Source: CAZHEV01 sp964531335 [NCBI: uncultured bacterium] (lineage in GTDB: Bacteria; Eisenbacteria; RBG-16-71-46; CAZHEV01). Taken from it: DNA of 64,000 bases. The notes under the pieces were generated by a model, which was not told the origin of the DNA, ran no database searches, and worked only from the letters and a program-made list of their open reading frames with translations. Position numbers and translations under genes: made by a program. Below, one piece after another: positions 27,185 through 36,539 of this stretch; positions within the stretch are counted from its first letter, which is position 1, and the number at the start of each line of letters is the position of its first letter. Location of the stretch: NCBI GenBank assembly GCA_964531335.1, contig CAZHEV010000009.1:1-64000 (forward strand), written 5' to 3'.

Positions 27185-27225
27185 GGCCTGATCGCCTTCA
27201 ATATGGCGGTCAGGCCTTTCGCTTT
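27185..27225 (+). terminator. Intrinsic terminator of the periplasmic-protein gene
   Basis: GGCCTGATCGCC, loop TTCAATAT, GGCGGTCAGGCC followed by TTTCGCTTT, with one G-T pair. It overlaps the last codons of the convergent ispG gene. Confidence 0.7.
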
Positions 27226-28340
27226 CCGGCTCGGCGCCGGCGGACGGCGGCGTTATCGCCTCCGCCCCCCCGCCGTTCGGAGCTCTCCGCCGCGCTTCTC
27301 ACCTCCTTGAGGAGCTCGGCCACCAGGCGTCCTTCTTTAACCTTGCGCACGATCTCGCCGTCCCTGAACAGCAGCCCCCCGCCCGCCCCCGCGGCGAGCC
27401 CCACGTCCGCCTCGGCCGCCTCGCCGGGCCCGTTGACCGCACAGCCCATAACCGCCACCTTGAGAGGCGCCTCGATCCGCGCCAGCTCCTTTTCCACGGC
27501 GAGAGCCACGTGCTCTATGTCGATCCGGCAGCGACCGCAGCTCGGGCAAGATATGAGCGTGGGCCCGTGCTCCCTGAGCTCCAGCGACTTGAGTATCTGA
27601 TATGCCACGCGGACCTCTTCGGCGGGGTCGGCTGTGAGCGAAACCCTGATCGTATCCCCCACGCCCTCGGCAAGCAGTATCCCCATGCCGACAGCCGAGC
27701 TTATCGCGCCGGCCCACTTGGTCCCCGCCTCGGTCACGCCGAGATGAAGGGGGCAGTCCGTGGCCTCCGCGAGGAGGCGGTACGCCTTTACGGTCATCGG
27801 CACCGAAGCCGCCTTGACCGATATCTTGACGTCCCTGAAGCCCATGTCCTCCAGGAGCCCGAGCTGCCGGGTGGCGCTTTCCACCATGGCCTCGGCCGTG
27901 GGGTGCTTGTACTTTCTCAGGAGGCCCTTCTCGATGGATCCGGCGTTGACTCCGATCCTGATAGGAACACCGCGCTCCCGCGCCGCCTCGGCGACCTTCC
28001 TGACCCTCGGCGCGGCGCCGATATTGCCCGGGTTTATTCGCAGCCCCGCCACGCCCTGCTTCAGGGACTCGAGGGCCAGCCTGTAGTCGAAATGTATGTC
28101 CGCGACGACGGGTATTGTCGCCTTCTTCACTATCTCGCCCAGGGCCCGGGCCGCTTCGATGTCGGGAACGGCGCATCGCACTATCTCGCAGCCCACCTCC
28201 TCGAGCCGCCGGATCTGCCTCAGCGTCGCCCGGACGTCCCCGGTATCGGTCTTGGTCATCGACTGCACCGCCACCGGAGCGCCTCCGCCGACGGGCACAT
28301 CCCCTATGTATACGCGTCTCGTAAGTCTCTTATCGCCCAT
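27210..28340 (-). CDS. ispG: (E)-4-hydroxy-3-methylbut-2-enyl-diphosphate synthase
   Basis: Penultimate enzyme of the MEP isoprenoid pathway, a 4Fe-4S protein reduced by flavodoxin or ferredoxin. TIM-barrel motifs: PVAVQSMTKTDTGDV at the start, GCEIVRCAVPD, RINPGNIG, RIGVNAGSIE. The cluster domain has CPSCGRC and the VMGCAVNGPGEA signature. The 376-residue length fits bacterial IspG without the plant-type insert. The C-terminus has a basic, low-complexity tail (GGGGDNAAVRRRRAGKRKA). It overlaps selB by 11 bp. Confidence 0.95.
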   Translation of the reverse strand: MGDKRLTRRVYIGDVPVGGGAPVAVQSMTKTDTGDVRATLRQIRRLEEVGCEIVRCAVPDIEAARALGEIVKKATIPVVADIHFDYRLALESLKQGVAGLRINPGNIGAAPRVRKVAEAARERGVPIRIGVNAGSIEKGLLRKYKHPTAEAMVESATRQLGLLEDMGFRDVKISVKAASVPMTVKAYRLLAEATDCPLHLGVTEAGTKWAGAISSAVGMGILLAEGVGDTIRVSLTADPAEEVRVAYQILKSLELREHGPTLISCPSCGRCRIDIEHVALAVEKELARIEAPLKVAVMGCAVNGPGEAAEADVGLAAGAGGGLLFRDGEIVRKVKEGRLVAELLKEVRSAAESSERRGGGGDNAAVRRRRAGKRKA

Positions 28341-30312
28341 TGTCGGCGCCTCCGGGGCCGCCGCTTGTCCGCGTCCCTCTCTTGCCCTCGTCCACCGCCT
28401 CGTCCCTGAGCAGCCGGCCCGGGGCCCTGTAGTCGCCCACTCTTCTTGTAAGGCCCGTTCTATCGAGGTACTCCAGAAGCGGCACCGCGAACTTCCTGCT
28501 CGCGCCCACCAAGTCCTTGAACTCCGGGACGGTCAGCCTCTCTTTGTCCTCGAAGTACCGCGCCACCAGGGCCCGTATAGCGCCCATGGCCTCCGCGTGG
28601 AAGTACATATCGGCGGTGAGCTTCACCAGGCGGCCCTCCATCGCCAGGTACTCGAGCGCTTCGACAAGAGCCTTCGCGTCGAGCCCCATCCCCCGGCCGG
28701 CCCCCAACTCCTTGACCGTGGGCGGCGAGCTGCCGGCCTCTCGGTAGATCGATTCGATCTCATCGAGCTTCGCCCTTGCCGCGGCGTCCGGCTCCGGCGC
28801 CGGACTGTCCACCCTCAGCCGATCGCCTCTGGCGTGCAGCCGGCCTTCGTCCCGCAGGCTCCTCAGGGAGGCCTCGAAGAGCGCATCGCCGATTCTCGCC
28901 GCCTTGGCCTTGCTCCTGAGCTCTCCCTTGGGTAGTCCCCAACGCAACGGGTGGCTCCGCTGATACCCTGCTATCCATGAGGCCAGCTCAGCGGTCGTGC
29001 GGTCGAAGACCTCGGATGTCACGAATCTGTCCGCGCCCACGGGCCGCAACCCGGCCGAGCCCTCCGCGAGTTCTCTCAGATCCGCTATCTCCATGCCCAT
29101 CTCGCGGGAGATGGTATCGAGCGAGGCGCCCTGGGGCCCCGCTCTCGAGATCACCTCGCGGAGGTCCTCCCCCGGGGCGGCGGCTGCCTGCCGGGCCAGC
29201 GACTCCACGGACTCCCTGTCCCGGCGCCTGTGCTTCCCGGCGACGGGAACGAGCACTATGCCCCCTCCCACCGTCCTGGCGGGCGAGTAACTCCTTATCA
29301 CAAACTTGTCACCTCTCGCGGCGACGGCGGGCGCCTCCAGCCTTAGCTGGGCCAGGGCCGTCTCGCCGGGCTCGAGCAGATCGCCCTCCAGCAGGACGAT
29401 CCTGGCCATGATCTCGCTCGAGCCGAGATGGAAGCGCACCCTTGATCTCGTCTTGAGCGGCTTGTCCGCGCCCTGGGTGAGGGAAAGACTGACGTCCAAC
29501 ATGTGCGACCGGCTAAAGGACTTCGGTGCGACGGCCCACTGGCCTCTGCCGGCCGCCTCCTTGTGCACGGCGTGAAGCGCGATGGCGGTCCTATGCCCCG
29601 GTCCGATCTCCTGTGTTTCTGCTCCGTGGACCTGTATCGTCCGGACCCTGGTCTTCATGCCGGCGGGCATGATCTCCAGTGGGTCGCCCGCCTTGACCCG
29701 GCCCGACCAGGTGGTGCCCGTGACGACGGTTCCGAAGCCCTCCATGGTGAAGGCTCTGTCTATGGGCATTCGGAAGGCCCCTCCCGGCCTGCGCTGTGAT
29801 ATTGCCCGGGCCTGGCCCGCAAGGGCCTCGCGGAGCTCGTCCAGCCCCTGCCCGGTCGCGGAGGACACTCTCACTATCGGAGAGGTCTCATAGGGCGTTC
29901 CGGCCAGGAACTCCCGGACGTCCTCCACGGCGGCCTCCGCCAGCTCCGGCTCGGCGAGGTCGGTCTTGGTCATGGCGACGACAGCTCTTTCTATCCCGAG
30001 CAGGAGGCATATTTGCATATGCTCCCTGGTCTGCGGCATCACGCCTTCGTCGGACGCCACCACGAGCAAGACAAGGTCTATGCCGGCCGCGCCGGCGAGC
30101 ATGTTCTTCACGAACCGCTCGTGCCCGGGCACGTCGACCACGCCGACCACCTCTTCAAGGCCCGGAAGATCGAGGGCCGTAAACCCGAGATCGATCGAGA
30201 TCCCCCTGTCCTTCTCCTCGCGAAGTCTGTCGGTGTCGACCCCGGTCAGGGCTTTGACCAGAGCCGTTTTGCCGTGATCTATATGACCCGCGGTCCCAAG
30301 AACGATCCCCAA
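28330..30312 (-). CDS. selB: Selenocysteine-specific elongation factor SelB
   Basis: Delivers Sec-tRNA to UGA codons read as selenocysteine, recognising the mRNA SECIS. The 660-residue protein has G1 GTAGHIDHGKTALVKALTG, the DxPGHERFVKNM switch 2 segment, the NKxD equivalent TKTDLAE, and the EF-Tu-like domains 2 and 3. The C-terminal 250 residues are winged-helix repeats. The start is a TTG with GGGAG upstream. It is embedded between murA and ispG. selA, selC and selD are not in this window, so the partners must be elsewhere. Confidence 0.93.
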   Translation of the reverse strand: MGIVLGTAGHIDHGKTALVKALTGVDTDRLREEKDRGISIDLGFTALDLPGLEEVVGVVDVPGHERFVKNMLAGAAGIDLVLLVVASDEGVMPQTREHMQICLLLGIERAVVAMTKTDLAEPELAEAAVEDVREFLAGTPYETSPIVRVSSATGQGLDELREALAGQARAISQRRPGGAFRMPIDRAFTMEGFGTVVTGTTWSGRVKAGDPLEIMPAGMKTRVRTIQVHGAETQEIGPGHRTAIALHAVHKEAAGRGQWAVAPKSFSRSHMLDVSLSLTQGADKPLKTRSRVRFHLGSSEIMARIVLLEGDLLEPGETALAQLRLEAPAVAARGDKFVIRSYSPARTVGGGIVLVPVAGKHRRRDRESVESLARQAAAAPGEDLREVISRAGPQGASLDTISREMGMEIADLRELAEGSAGLRPVGADRFVTSEVFDRTTAELASWIAGYQRSHPLRWGLPKGELRSKAKAARIGDALFEASLRSLRDEGRLHARGDRLRVDSPAPEPDAAARAKLDEIESIYREAGSSPPTVKELGAGRGMGLDAKALVEALEYLAMEGRLVKLTADMYFHAEAMGAIRALVARYFEDKERLTVPEFKDLVGASRKFAVPLLEYLDRTGLTRRVGDYRAPGRLLRDEAVDEGKRGTRTSGGPGGADNGR

Positions 30313-30343
30313 GTGAAAACTCCCGCTACCGGCCTTTGCGCCC

Positions 30344-31597
30344 TCATTCGTCCTCTCTCCAGATGCCGGCGCCCAATGCCGTGAGCTTGCTCTCTATCGC
30401 CTCATAGCCTCGATCTATATGGTATATGCGCGAAACGTCCGTCCTGCCCTCCGCCCTGAGCCCCGCGAGTATGAGCGCGGCGCTGGCCCTTATGTCGGTG
30501 GCCATGACAGGCGCGCCGCTCAGGCTCTCGACGCCCCGCACCACGGCCACGTTTCCATCCAGGTCTATGTCCGCCCCCAGCCTGACCAGCTCGGGCACGT
30601 GGGTGAACCTGTCCAGGTAGATCGTGTCGGTTATCGTGCTCGTCCCCGAGGCGACGCCGGCCAGTGCTATCGCCTGCGCCTGTACGTCCGTGGGAAATCC
30701 CGGATAGGGCGCCGTGGTCACCTTGACCGGCTTGGGGCGCCCGGCGCCGGTGACGATCACGTAGTCCTCGCCCGCCTCCAGAACCGCCCCGGCGTCCTCG
30801 AGCTTCGCCATCACCGCGGAGCAATGGCCCGGGCGGCAACCGGCGATCTTCACCTCGCCTCCCATAAGAGCGCCGGCGACCATGAAAGTGGCCGCCTCGA
30901 TTCGATCCGGTATTATGGTGTACTCCACGGGCTCCAGTGAATCCACGCCCGTTACCGTGACGCGCTTGGTGCCCGCCCCCTCGATGCGCGCGCCCATGGC
31001 CGACAGGAACCCCGCCAGGTCCACTATGTCCGGCTCGCACGCCGCGTTGTCTATGACCGTGGTCCCTTCGGCCAGCACCGAGGCCATCAAGACGTTGCCG
31101 GTGGCGCCCACGCTGGTGACGTCGAAGGTCACCTTCCCACCGCGGAGCTTGTCCGCCTTGGCCAGCACGTATCCGTGGTCCAGCTCGACTCCGGCCCCAA
31201 GCTCCTCCATCCCGGTCAGGTGCAGGTTCACGGGCCTGGGGCCCCAGGCGCATCCTCCCGGAAGCGAGACCCTGGCCTTTCCGTGCCTGGCGAGCAAGGG
31301 CCCCAGTACGTAGATCGAGGCCCTCATGGTCTTCACGAGCTCATAGGGGGCTTCGGTCGAGTCGGCGGAAGTTGTATCGATGGTCATGGTGTGGGCCTGG
31401 GTCTCCACCCGAGCCCCCAGAAGCTCCAGCAGCCTGCCCATCGTGCGGACGTCCCTGAGGCGCGGGACGTTCTTGATCGTATGCACTCCCTGCGCCAACA
31501 GGGTGGCGGCCATGATGGGGAGAGCGGCGTTCTTCGCACCGCCCACTTCGACCTGTCCGTTCAGCGCGCGTCCGCCTTCGATTACTATTTTCTCCAC
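30344..31597 (-). CDS. murA: UDP-N-acetylglucosamine 1-carboxyvinyltransferase
   Basis: First committed step of peptidoglycan synthesis, transferring enolpyruvate to UDP-GlcNAc. Family signature: KIVIEGGRALNGQVEVGGAKNAAL at the N-terminus, the LPGGCAWGPRP loop with the active-site Cys (fosfomycin target), and DRIEAATFMVAGALMGGE. The start is set at the GTG at 31597, since it has GGGGGA upstream and begins the canonical domain; a GTG at 31621 would add eight residues. It lies between selB and prmC in the rho-prfA cluster. Confidence 0.94.
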   Translation of the reverse strand: MEKIVIEGGRALNGQVEVGGAKNAALPIMAATLLAQGVHTIKNVPRLRDVRTMGRLLELLGARVETQAHTMTIDTTSADSTEAPYELVKTMRASIYVLGPLLARHGKARVSLPGGCAWGPRPVNLHLTGMEELGAGVELDHGYVLAKADKLRGGKVTFDVTSVGATGNVLMASVLAEGTTVIDNAACEPDIVDLAGFLSAMGARIEGAGTKRVTVTGVDSLEPVEYTIIPDRIEAATFMVAGALMGGEVKIAGCRPGHCSAVMAKLEDAGAVLEAGEDYVIVTGAGRPKPVKVTTAPYPGFPTDVQAQAIALAGVASGTSTITDTIYLDRFTHVPELVRLGADIDLDGNVAVVRGVESLSGAPVMATDIRASAALILAGLRAEGRTDVSRIYHIDRGYEAIESKLTALGAGIWREDE

Positions 31598-31698
31598 GGC
31601 CGGATATCCCCCTTCCCGCACTCAGCAAGAGCCCTGAGCCCTAGGTCGCCCGCTTCCATATTCTCACACGGGGGCCCCCCGCGCCAGCCGGGGATGCG

Positions 31699-32592
31699 CT
31701 AGATCTTCACCGCGGTCGCTATCCGCTCGTAGCCCGCGAGGTCGCGGATCACTCTGAAGCAGCCCAGCTCGAGCTGGGCGTTCAGCAAGCGAGAGACCTT
31801 GGGCCATTGCCAGGCTCCCATCTCGAAGGCCAGGAGACCTCCCGGGGCGAGATAGGCCGGGGACCGCCCGATCAGCTCCTCGATGTAGTCCAGCCCCTCC
31901 GGCCCGGCCAGAAGGGCTTCGGCCGGCTCGTAGTCCTTGACCACGGCCGGGAGCGTCCGCCACTCCGACTCGCTGACGTAGGGGGGGTTGCTGGCGATCG
32001 CGGCAAGCCTGCCTTGCAGCGATCGTCCTTCCAGGGGCTCAATGAGGGATCCGTGATGTAGAACAACCCGCGACTCCAGACCCGCCCGCGAGACGTTTCG
32101 GGTCGCCACTTCCAACGCCGCGGCCGAGGTGTCCGTAGCGTGCACCGTAAGCTCCGGCAGCTCCGCCGCCATGGCGAGGGCGATGGCCCCGGAGCCGGTT
32201 CCCAGGTCCGCGGCCAGGGGCTCCGGAGGACCCCAGGGCGGCCTCCGAGCGAGAGCCGCTTTCAGGAAGTTTATCGTCTCGAGGGCCAGGAGCTCCGTTT
32301 CCTGCCTGGGTACAAGCACGCCGGGGCCCACCTCGACCGGCCGGCCCAGGAACTCCGTCTCCCCCACGACGTACTGCACGGGGATGCCCGACGTTCGCCG
32401 GGTCACGGCCTCGCGTATCTCGGATAGCGAGGATTCGTCTATTGAACGGGTGGGATCGGCGTAGAGCGCGGCTCTATCCAGAGATGTGTAGTGGCGCAGT
32501 ATGATCTCGGCGTCAACGCGCGGGCTGTCCACTCCCGCGGCGGTAAGGACCTGCAAGGCCCAGCCAAGTGTTTCGGATATTGTCAAGGGCAC
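31699..32592 (-). CDS. prmC: Peptide chain release factor N5-glutamine methyltransferase
   Basis: Methylates the Gln of the GGQ motif in RF1 and RF2. The N-terminal helical domain (1-85) is followed by a SAM-dependent Rossmann domain with ADLGTGSGAIALAMA, and the substrate motif NPPYVSESEW. It follows prfA by 15 bp, the classical neighbour. The GTG start has only a weak Shine-Dalgarno. Confidence 0.94.
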   Translation of the reverse strand: MPLTISETLGWALQVLTAAGVDSPRVDAEIILRHYTSLDRAALYADPTRSIDESSLSEIREAVTRRTSGIPVQYVVGETEFLGRPVEVGPGVLVPRQETELLALETINFLKAALARRPPWGPPEPLAADLGTGSGAIALAMAAELPELTVHATDTSAAALEVATRNVSRAGLESRVVLHHGSLIEPLEGRSLQGRLAAIASNPPYVSESEWRTLPAVVKDYEPAEALLAGPEGLDYIEELIGRSPAYLAPGGLLAFEMGAWQWPKVSRLLNAQLELGCFRVIRDLAGYERIATAVKI

Positions 32593-32607
32593 GAGATTGA
32601 GAGCGCC

Positions 32608-33672
32608 TCACGAGGCCTTCAGCCTCTGTTCGTTTTCCGCCGCCGCCATCGCCTTGGTGAGCTCGTCCAGATTGCCGTCCATGATCTCGGACAGCTTGTA
32701 TAACGTCAGGCCGATGCGGTGGTCCGTTACGCGGCCCTGCGGGTAATTGTAGGTGCGGATCTTGGCGCTGCGATCTCCCGTGCTCACCTGGGACCTTCTC
32801 TCGGCGGCCAACTTCTCCTCGTGCTCTTTCTGTTGCATGTCCATGAGCCGGGCACGCAGGACTTTCATCGCCTTGTTCCTGTTCTTGAGCTGTGATCTCT
32901 CGTCCTGACACCTCACGACCAGGCCCGTGGGAAGGTGCTTGATCCTGACGGCCGAGTCGGCCGTGTTCACGCTCTGCCCCCCCGGCCCCGAGGACCTGAA
33001 CACGTCTATCTCGAGATCCTTCGGGTCTATCTCGACCTCCACCTCTTGGGCCTCAGGCAAGACGGCGACCGTCACGGCGGAGGTATGTATCCTGCCGCTC
33101 GCCTCCGTGTCGGGGACTCTCTGGACGCGGTGGACCCCGCTCTCGAACTTCATCCGCCCGAACACGCCCTCGCCCTGCATGAGGAACACGACTTCCTTGA
33201 ACCCTCCGGCTTCGCTGGGACCTGCGTCCATGACCTCCACCTTCCAGCCGACGTTCTCCGCGTACATCGTGTACATCCTGTACATGTCGGCCGCGAAGAG
33301 GGCCGCTTCCTCCCCGCCCGTGCCCGCTCTGATCTCGACTATGGCGTTCTTATCATCCCTGGGGTCCTTGGGAACGAGCAGCTTCTTCAGCTTCTCCGTG
33401 CAGCTCTCCCACTTGGGCTTGAGCTCGCGCAGCTCGGCCTTGGCCAGCTCCACAAGCTCGTCATCCTCGCCCTCCTTGACTATCTCCTCCGCCTCGGCTA
33501 TGGCCCGGCCCAGCTTCTTGAACTCGGCGTAACCCGAGACGAGCGGAGATAGACGGCTCATCTCCTTGGTCACTTCCTTGAGCTTTTTGGGATCATTGAT
33601 GACTTCGGGACGGGACACCATCTCGGAAAGCTCTTCGTATCGTCCCTTCATCTTTTCCAGGGCTTCTATCAT
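32608..33672 (-). CDS. prfA: Peptide chain release factor 1
   Basis: Terminates translation at UAA and UAG. The protein carries the RF1-specific anticodon-like tripeptide PDT (in [12 protein letters not shown]) and the GGQ loop ([11 protein letters not shown]). The 354-residue length is normal. Between rpmE and prmC it belongs to the conserved rho-rpmE-prfA-prmC-murA block. Confidence 0.97.
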   Translation of the reverse strand: MIEALEKMKGRYEELSEMVSRPEVINDPKKLKEVTKEMSRLSPLVSGYAEFKKLGRAIAEAEEIVKEGEDDELVELAKAELRELKPKWESCTEKLKKLLVPKDPRDDKNAIVEIRAGTGGEEAALFAADMYRMYTMYAENVGWKVEVMDAGPSEAGGFKEVVFLMQGEGVFGRMKFESGVHRVQRVPDTEASGRIHTSAVTVAVLPEAQEVEVEIDPKDLEIDVFRSSGPGGQSVNTADSAVRIKHLPTGLVVRCQDERSQLKNRNKAMKVLRARLMDMQQKEHEEKLAAERRSQVSTGDRSAKIRTYNYPQGRVTDHRIGLTLYKLSEIMDGNLDELTKAMAAAENEQRLKAS

Positions 33673-33852
33673 GGGAAAAGTCTCCGGCCGGCTGGAGATC
33701 GGCCTGAGCGGGCCTCAGGTCCGCGATGAGGGCTTTCGAAGACCGGGAGCCCGGCCGCGGCTTCGAGCCACGGCGTGCGGATCGCGATTCACTTGCGCAC
33801 TGCTCCTCGAGGGCGGCGCGCGGCGACGGCGGGCGATGTGGGACGGCGGGCG

Positions 33853-34095
33853 CTACCCGCCCGAGTCCTCTTTCTTGCCTTTGTCCTGCTTCTTGGAATC
33901 GAGGCCGTACTTCTTGCGGAATCTGTCGACGCGCCCGGCCGTATCGACGAGCTTCTGCTTGCCCGTGAAGAACGGGTGGCAGTTCGAGCAGATTTCAACG
34001 TGGGCGTTCTCGACGGTGGAACCGGTCTCTATTATGTTCCCGCAGACACAGGTTATCCGCGTTCGGTGGTACTTCGGATGGATATCCTTCTTCAC
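33853..34095 (-). CDS. rpmE: 50S ribosomal protein L31
   Basis: An 80-residue L31 of the zinc-binding type: CVCG at residues 16-19 and [24 protein letters not shown] at 36-60. The C-terminal tail [13 protein letters not shown] is basic and acidic and extends past the usual end. The start is a GTG with AAGGGG upstream. It is the second gene of the rho cluster. Confidence 0.95.
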   Translation of the reverse strand: MKKDIHPKYHRTRITCVCGNIIETGSTVENAHVEICSNCHPFFTGKQKLVDTAGRVDRFRKKYGLDSKKQDKGKKEDSGG

Positions 34096-34287
34096 TCTCT
34101 CTATCCCCTTCCTCTGTCAAGCCGGCTCTGCCTGCCGTCCCGAGCCGACATGGGCCCCGATCCTCCGGGCCCGGCGCTTTAGCCGTACAAATTGCGGCGG
34201 GGCAAAGCGCGAGCCTTTCACGGCCTTTTATTATCGCTCATCCGCGATAGACTGTCAAGCTTCGAGGCGAGACCGGACGGCCCGATC

Positions 34288-35643
34288 TCATCTGTTCATC
34301 GACTCCAGGAACTTCTTGTTTGTCTTGGTCTTGCCGACCCTTTCAACCAGGAACTCCATGGCTTCCAGAGGCGAGAGCTCGTTCAGGAACTTGCGCAGTA
34401 TCCAGACCTTGTTGAGCACGTCCTGAGACAGTAGGAGCTCTTCCTTTCGCGTGCCGGACCGGTTTATGTCGATGGCCGGGAATACGCGCTTGTCGCTCAG
34501 CTTCCTGTCCAGGACCAGCTCCATGTTGCCCGTGCCCTTGAACTCCTCGAAGATCACCTCGTCCATTCGGCTTCCGGTCTCCACCAGAGCCGTCGCCACA
34601 ATTGTGAGGCTTCCGCCGTCCTCGATGTTTCTGGCGGCTCCGAAGAAGCGCTTCGGCCTTTGGAGCGCGTTGGCGTCGACTCCGCCGGACAGGATCTTGC
34701 CGCTGTGGGGGACCACGGTGTTATGGGCTCGCGCCAGGCGGGTTATGCTGTCGAGAAGAATCACGACGTCCTTCTTGTGCTCCACCAGCCTCTTTGCCTT
34801 CTCGATGACCATGTCGGCGACCTGGACGTGTCTGTCCGCGGGCTCGTCGAAGGTGGAGCTGACCACCTCGCCCCTGACCGATCTCTTCATATCGGTGACT
34901 TCCTCCGGACGCTCGTCTATGAGGAGCACTATGAGCATTAACTCCGGATGGTTGGCGGTGATGGCGTTCGCCACCCTCTGCAGGAGAATCGTCTTGCCGG
35001 CCCGGGGAGGCGACACGATCAGCCCCCTCTGCCCCTTGCCGATCGGCGCGAGCAGGTCCATTATCCGCGTGGAAAAGTCACCGGCCTCGTACTCCAGCAC
35101 AAGCCTCTCCTCGGGATACAGGGGCGTCAGGTTGTCGAAGAGGATCTTGTCCTTCGCGTGGTCCGGGCTCTCGAAGTTCACCGCCTCCACCCTGAGCAGC
35201 GCGAAGTAGCGCTCCCCGTTCTTCGGAGGACGCACCTGGCCCGATATGACGTCTCCGGTTCTGAGGTCGAATCGCTTGATCTGCGACGGCGACACGTAGA
35301 TGTCGTCGGAGCCCGGCAGGTAATTGTAGTCGGGGGACCTAAGGAAGCCGTAGCCTTCAGGGAGAATCTCCAGGACTCCCTCTCCGAAGATAAGGCCGTT
35401 CTTCTGCGTCTGGGCGGCCAGGATCTTGAATATCAAGTCCTGCTTCCTCAGGCTGCTCGTCGAAGCTATCCCCAGCTCCTTGGCGGCCGACACCAGCTCG
35501 GACATCGTCCTCGCCTTCATCTGCATGATGTCCATGTTCTTCGCGTCGGACTCTCTCGATTCGGCCTTCTTCGACGCGGACGTCTTTGACTCGACCTCCT
35601 TGGCCTCAGTCTGTTTTGTGGCGCTCTGTTCTTGTTTCGGCAT
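34288..35643 (-). CDS. rho: Transcription termination factor Rho
   Basis: Hexameric RNA translocase that ends transcripts. The first 30 residues are a Lys/Glu/Gln-rich extension ([22 protein letters not shown]) not present in E. coli. It is followed by the Rho N-terminal helical domain ([17 protein letters not shown]), an RNA-binding OB-fold ([15 protein letters not shown]), and the ATPase with Walker [14 protein letters not shown]-loop and Q-loop. Bicyclomycin-contact segments are standard. A long 5' region with several possible promoters precedes it, which suggests regulation by leader attenuation, as known for E. coli rho. Confidence 0.96.
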   Translation of the reverse strand: MPKQEQSATKQTEAKEVESKTSASKKAESRESDAKNMDIMQMKARTMSELVSAAKELGIASTSSLRKQDLIFKILAAQTQKNGLIFGEGVLEILPEGYGFLRSPDYNYLPGSDDIYVSPSQIKRFDLRTGDVISGQVRPPKNGERYFALLRVEAVNFESPDHAKDKILFDNLTPLYPEERLVLEYEAGDFSTRIMDLLAPIGKGQRGLIVSPPRAGKTILLQRVANAITANHPELMLIVLLIDERPEEVTDMKRSVRGEVVSSTFDEPADRHVQVADMVIEKAKRLVEHKKDVVILLDSITRLARAHNTVVPHSGKILSGGVDANALQRPKRFFGAARNIEDGGSLTIVATALVETGSRMDEVIFEEFKGTGNMELVLDRKLSDKRVFPAIDINRSGTRKEELLLSQDVLNKVWILRKFLNELSPLEAMEFLVERVGKTKTNKKFLESMNR

Positions 35644-36457
35644 TTACTCAACTCCCCGCCGGGAACTTGCCCGGGCTAACCATGATCGGAACCCTTTAGC
35701 GGCCGGTCCTCTTGTTGAGCGGCAACCCTCCGTTAGACAAGGAGTCGGTCTCGCGAACCAGGGTGATAACAAACGCCGACACGGGCGTCCTATTGCTGTG
35801 CATCATCTTCACTTGGAGGTTTCAATCTGTCCCGGAGAATCAGCGCACGCACTCCACGTGCTACTAAGAACCTACGGCCGGCGTTGAAGTTTTGTAATGC
35901 TGGTTCCCTTCGTGATTTTATACTCAGGCGGCTTTGTCTTGTCTTTGTCCAAAGGAAGCTACCGGAAGTCAAACCTGGCCGACACAAAAAAGAAGCCGAT
36001 TGCCGATGAAGCCAGGGGTGCCAGTTGCGATAATATGGACGAGGGAAGATGGGAACTCAGCGGGCAATGCTACCGATAAGTCTTTCGACTAAAGCCGCCC
36101 TACCAAGTCCAGCCTCATCCTAGTCTCGTGAGCTCAGAGTGTCAAGGGCTTTTTTCTGTATGGGTTCTCGTCTGTACCGCACGACCTCTTTAGAGAAAAT
36201 GTCGGAACGGCGGGCACCGATCCCAACGCTAAAAACGTCGGCGGCGCCCGCCCTCCGCACGCAGAAGGGGGATGTGTCACTCAAATACACGGCGGATTGG
36301 AGATCGCGGTTCAGGGAGGATGGGCGCCGGCTCCGTCGGCTCACTCCGAGAAGGCCCATACGCTCGCCGTCTTTGGACCAAGCTCATAGCCCTACCGGCA
36401 GTCACCCCCCGAACCCCATACGAAAACAGTATATATGAGCCCATCCGCTTTTGTCAA
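35644..36457 (-). promoter_or_regulatory. Long rho leader with three stacked promoter candidates
   Basis: No gene is recognised in 35644-36539. On the minus strand three candidate promoters point at rho: TTGACA-16-TATATA (36457-36430), TTGACA-17-TAGGAT (36145-36117), and AAGACA-17-TATAAA (35945-35917), the nearest about 270 bp from the start codon. The region is less GC-rich than its neighbours. Promoters are consensus predictions; an uncharacterised non-coding RNA is also possible. Confidence 0.5.
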
Positions 36458-36539
36458 GGCGCCGCGACGATGAGTCATCCCCATAACCTAATGGACCACA
36501 ATACTTTACAGCCACGCCCCCCAAAGGGCTGCTTTTGTA

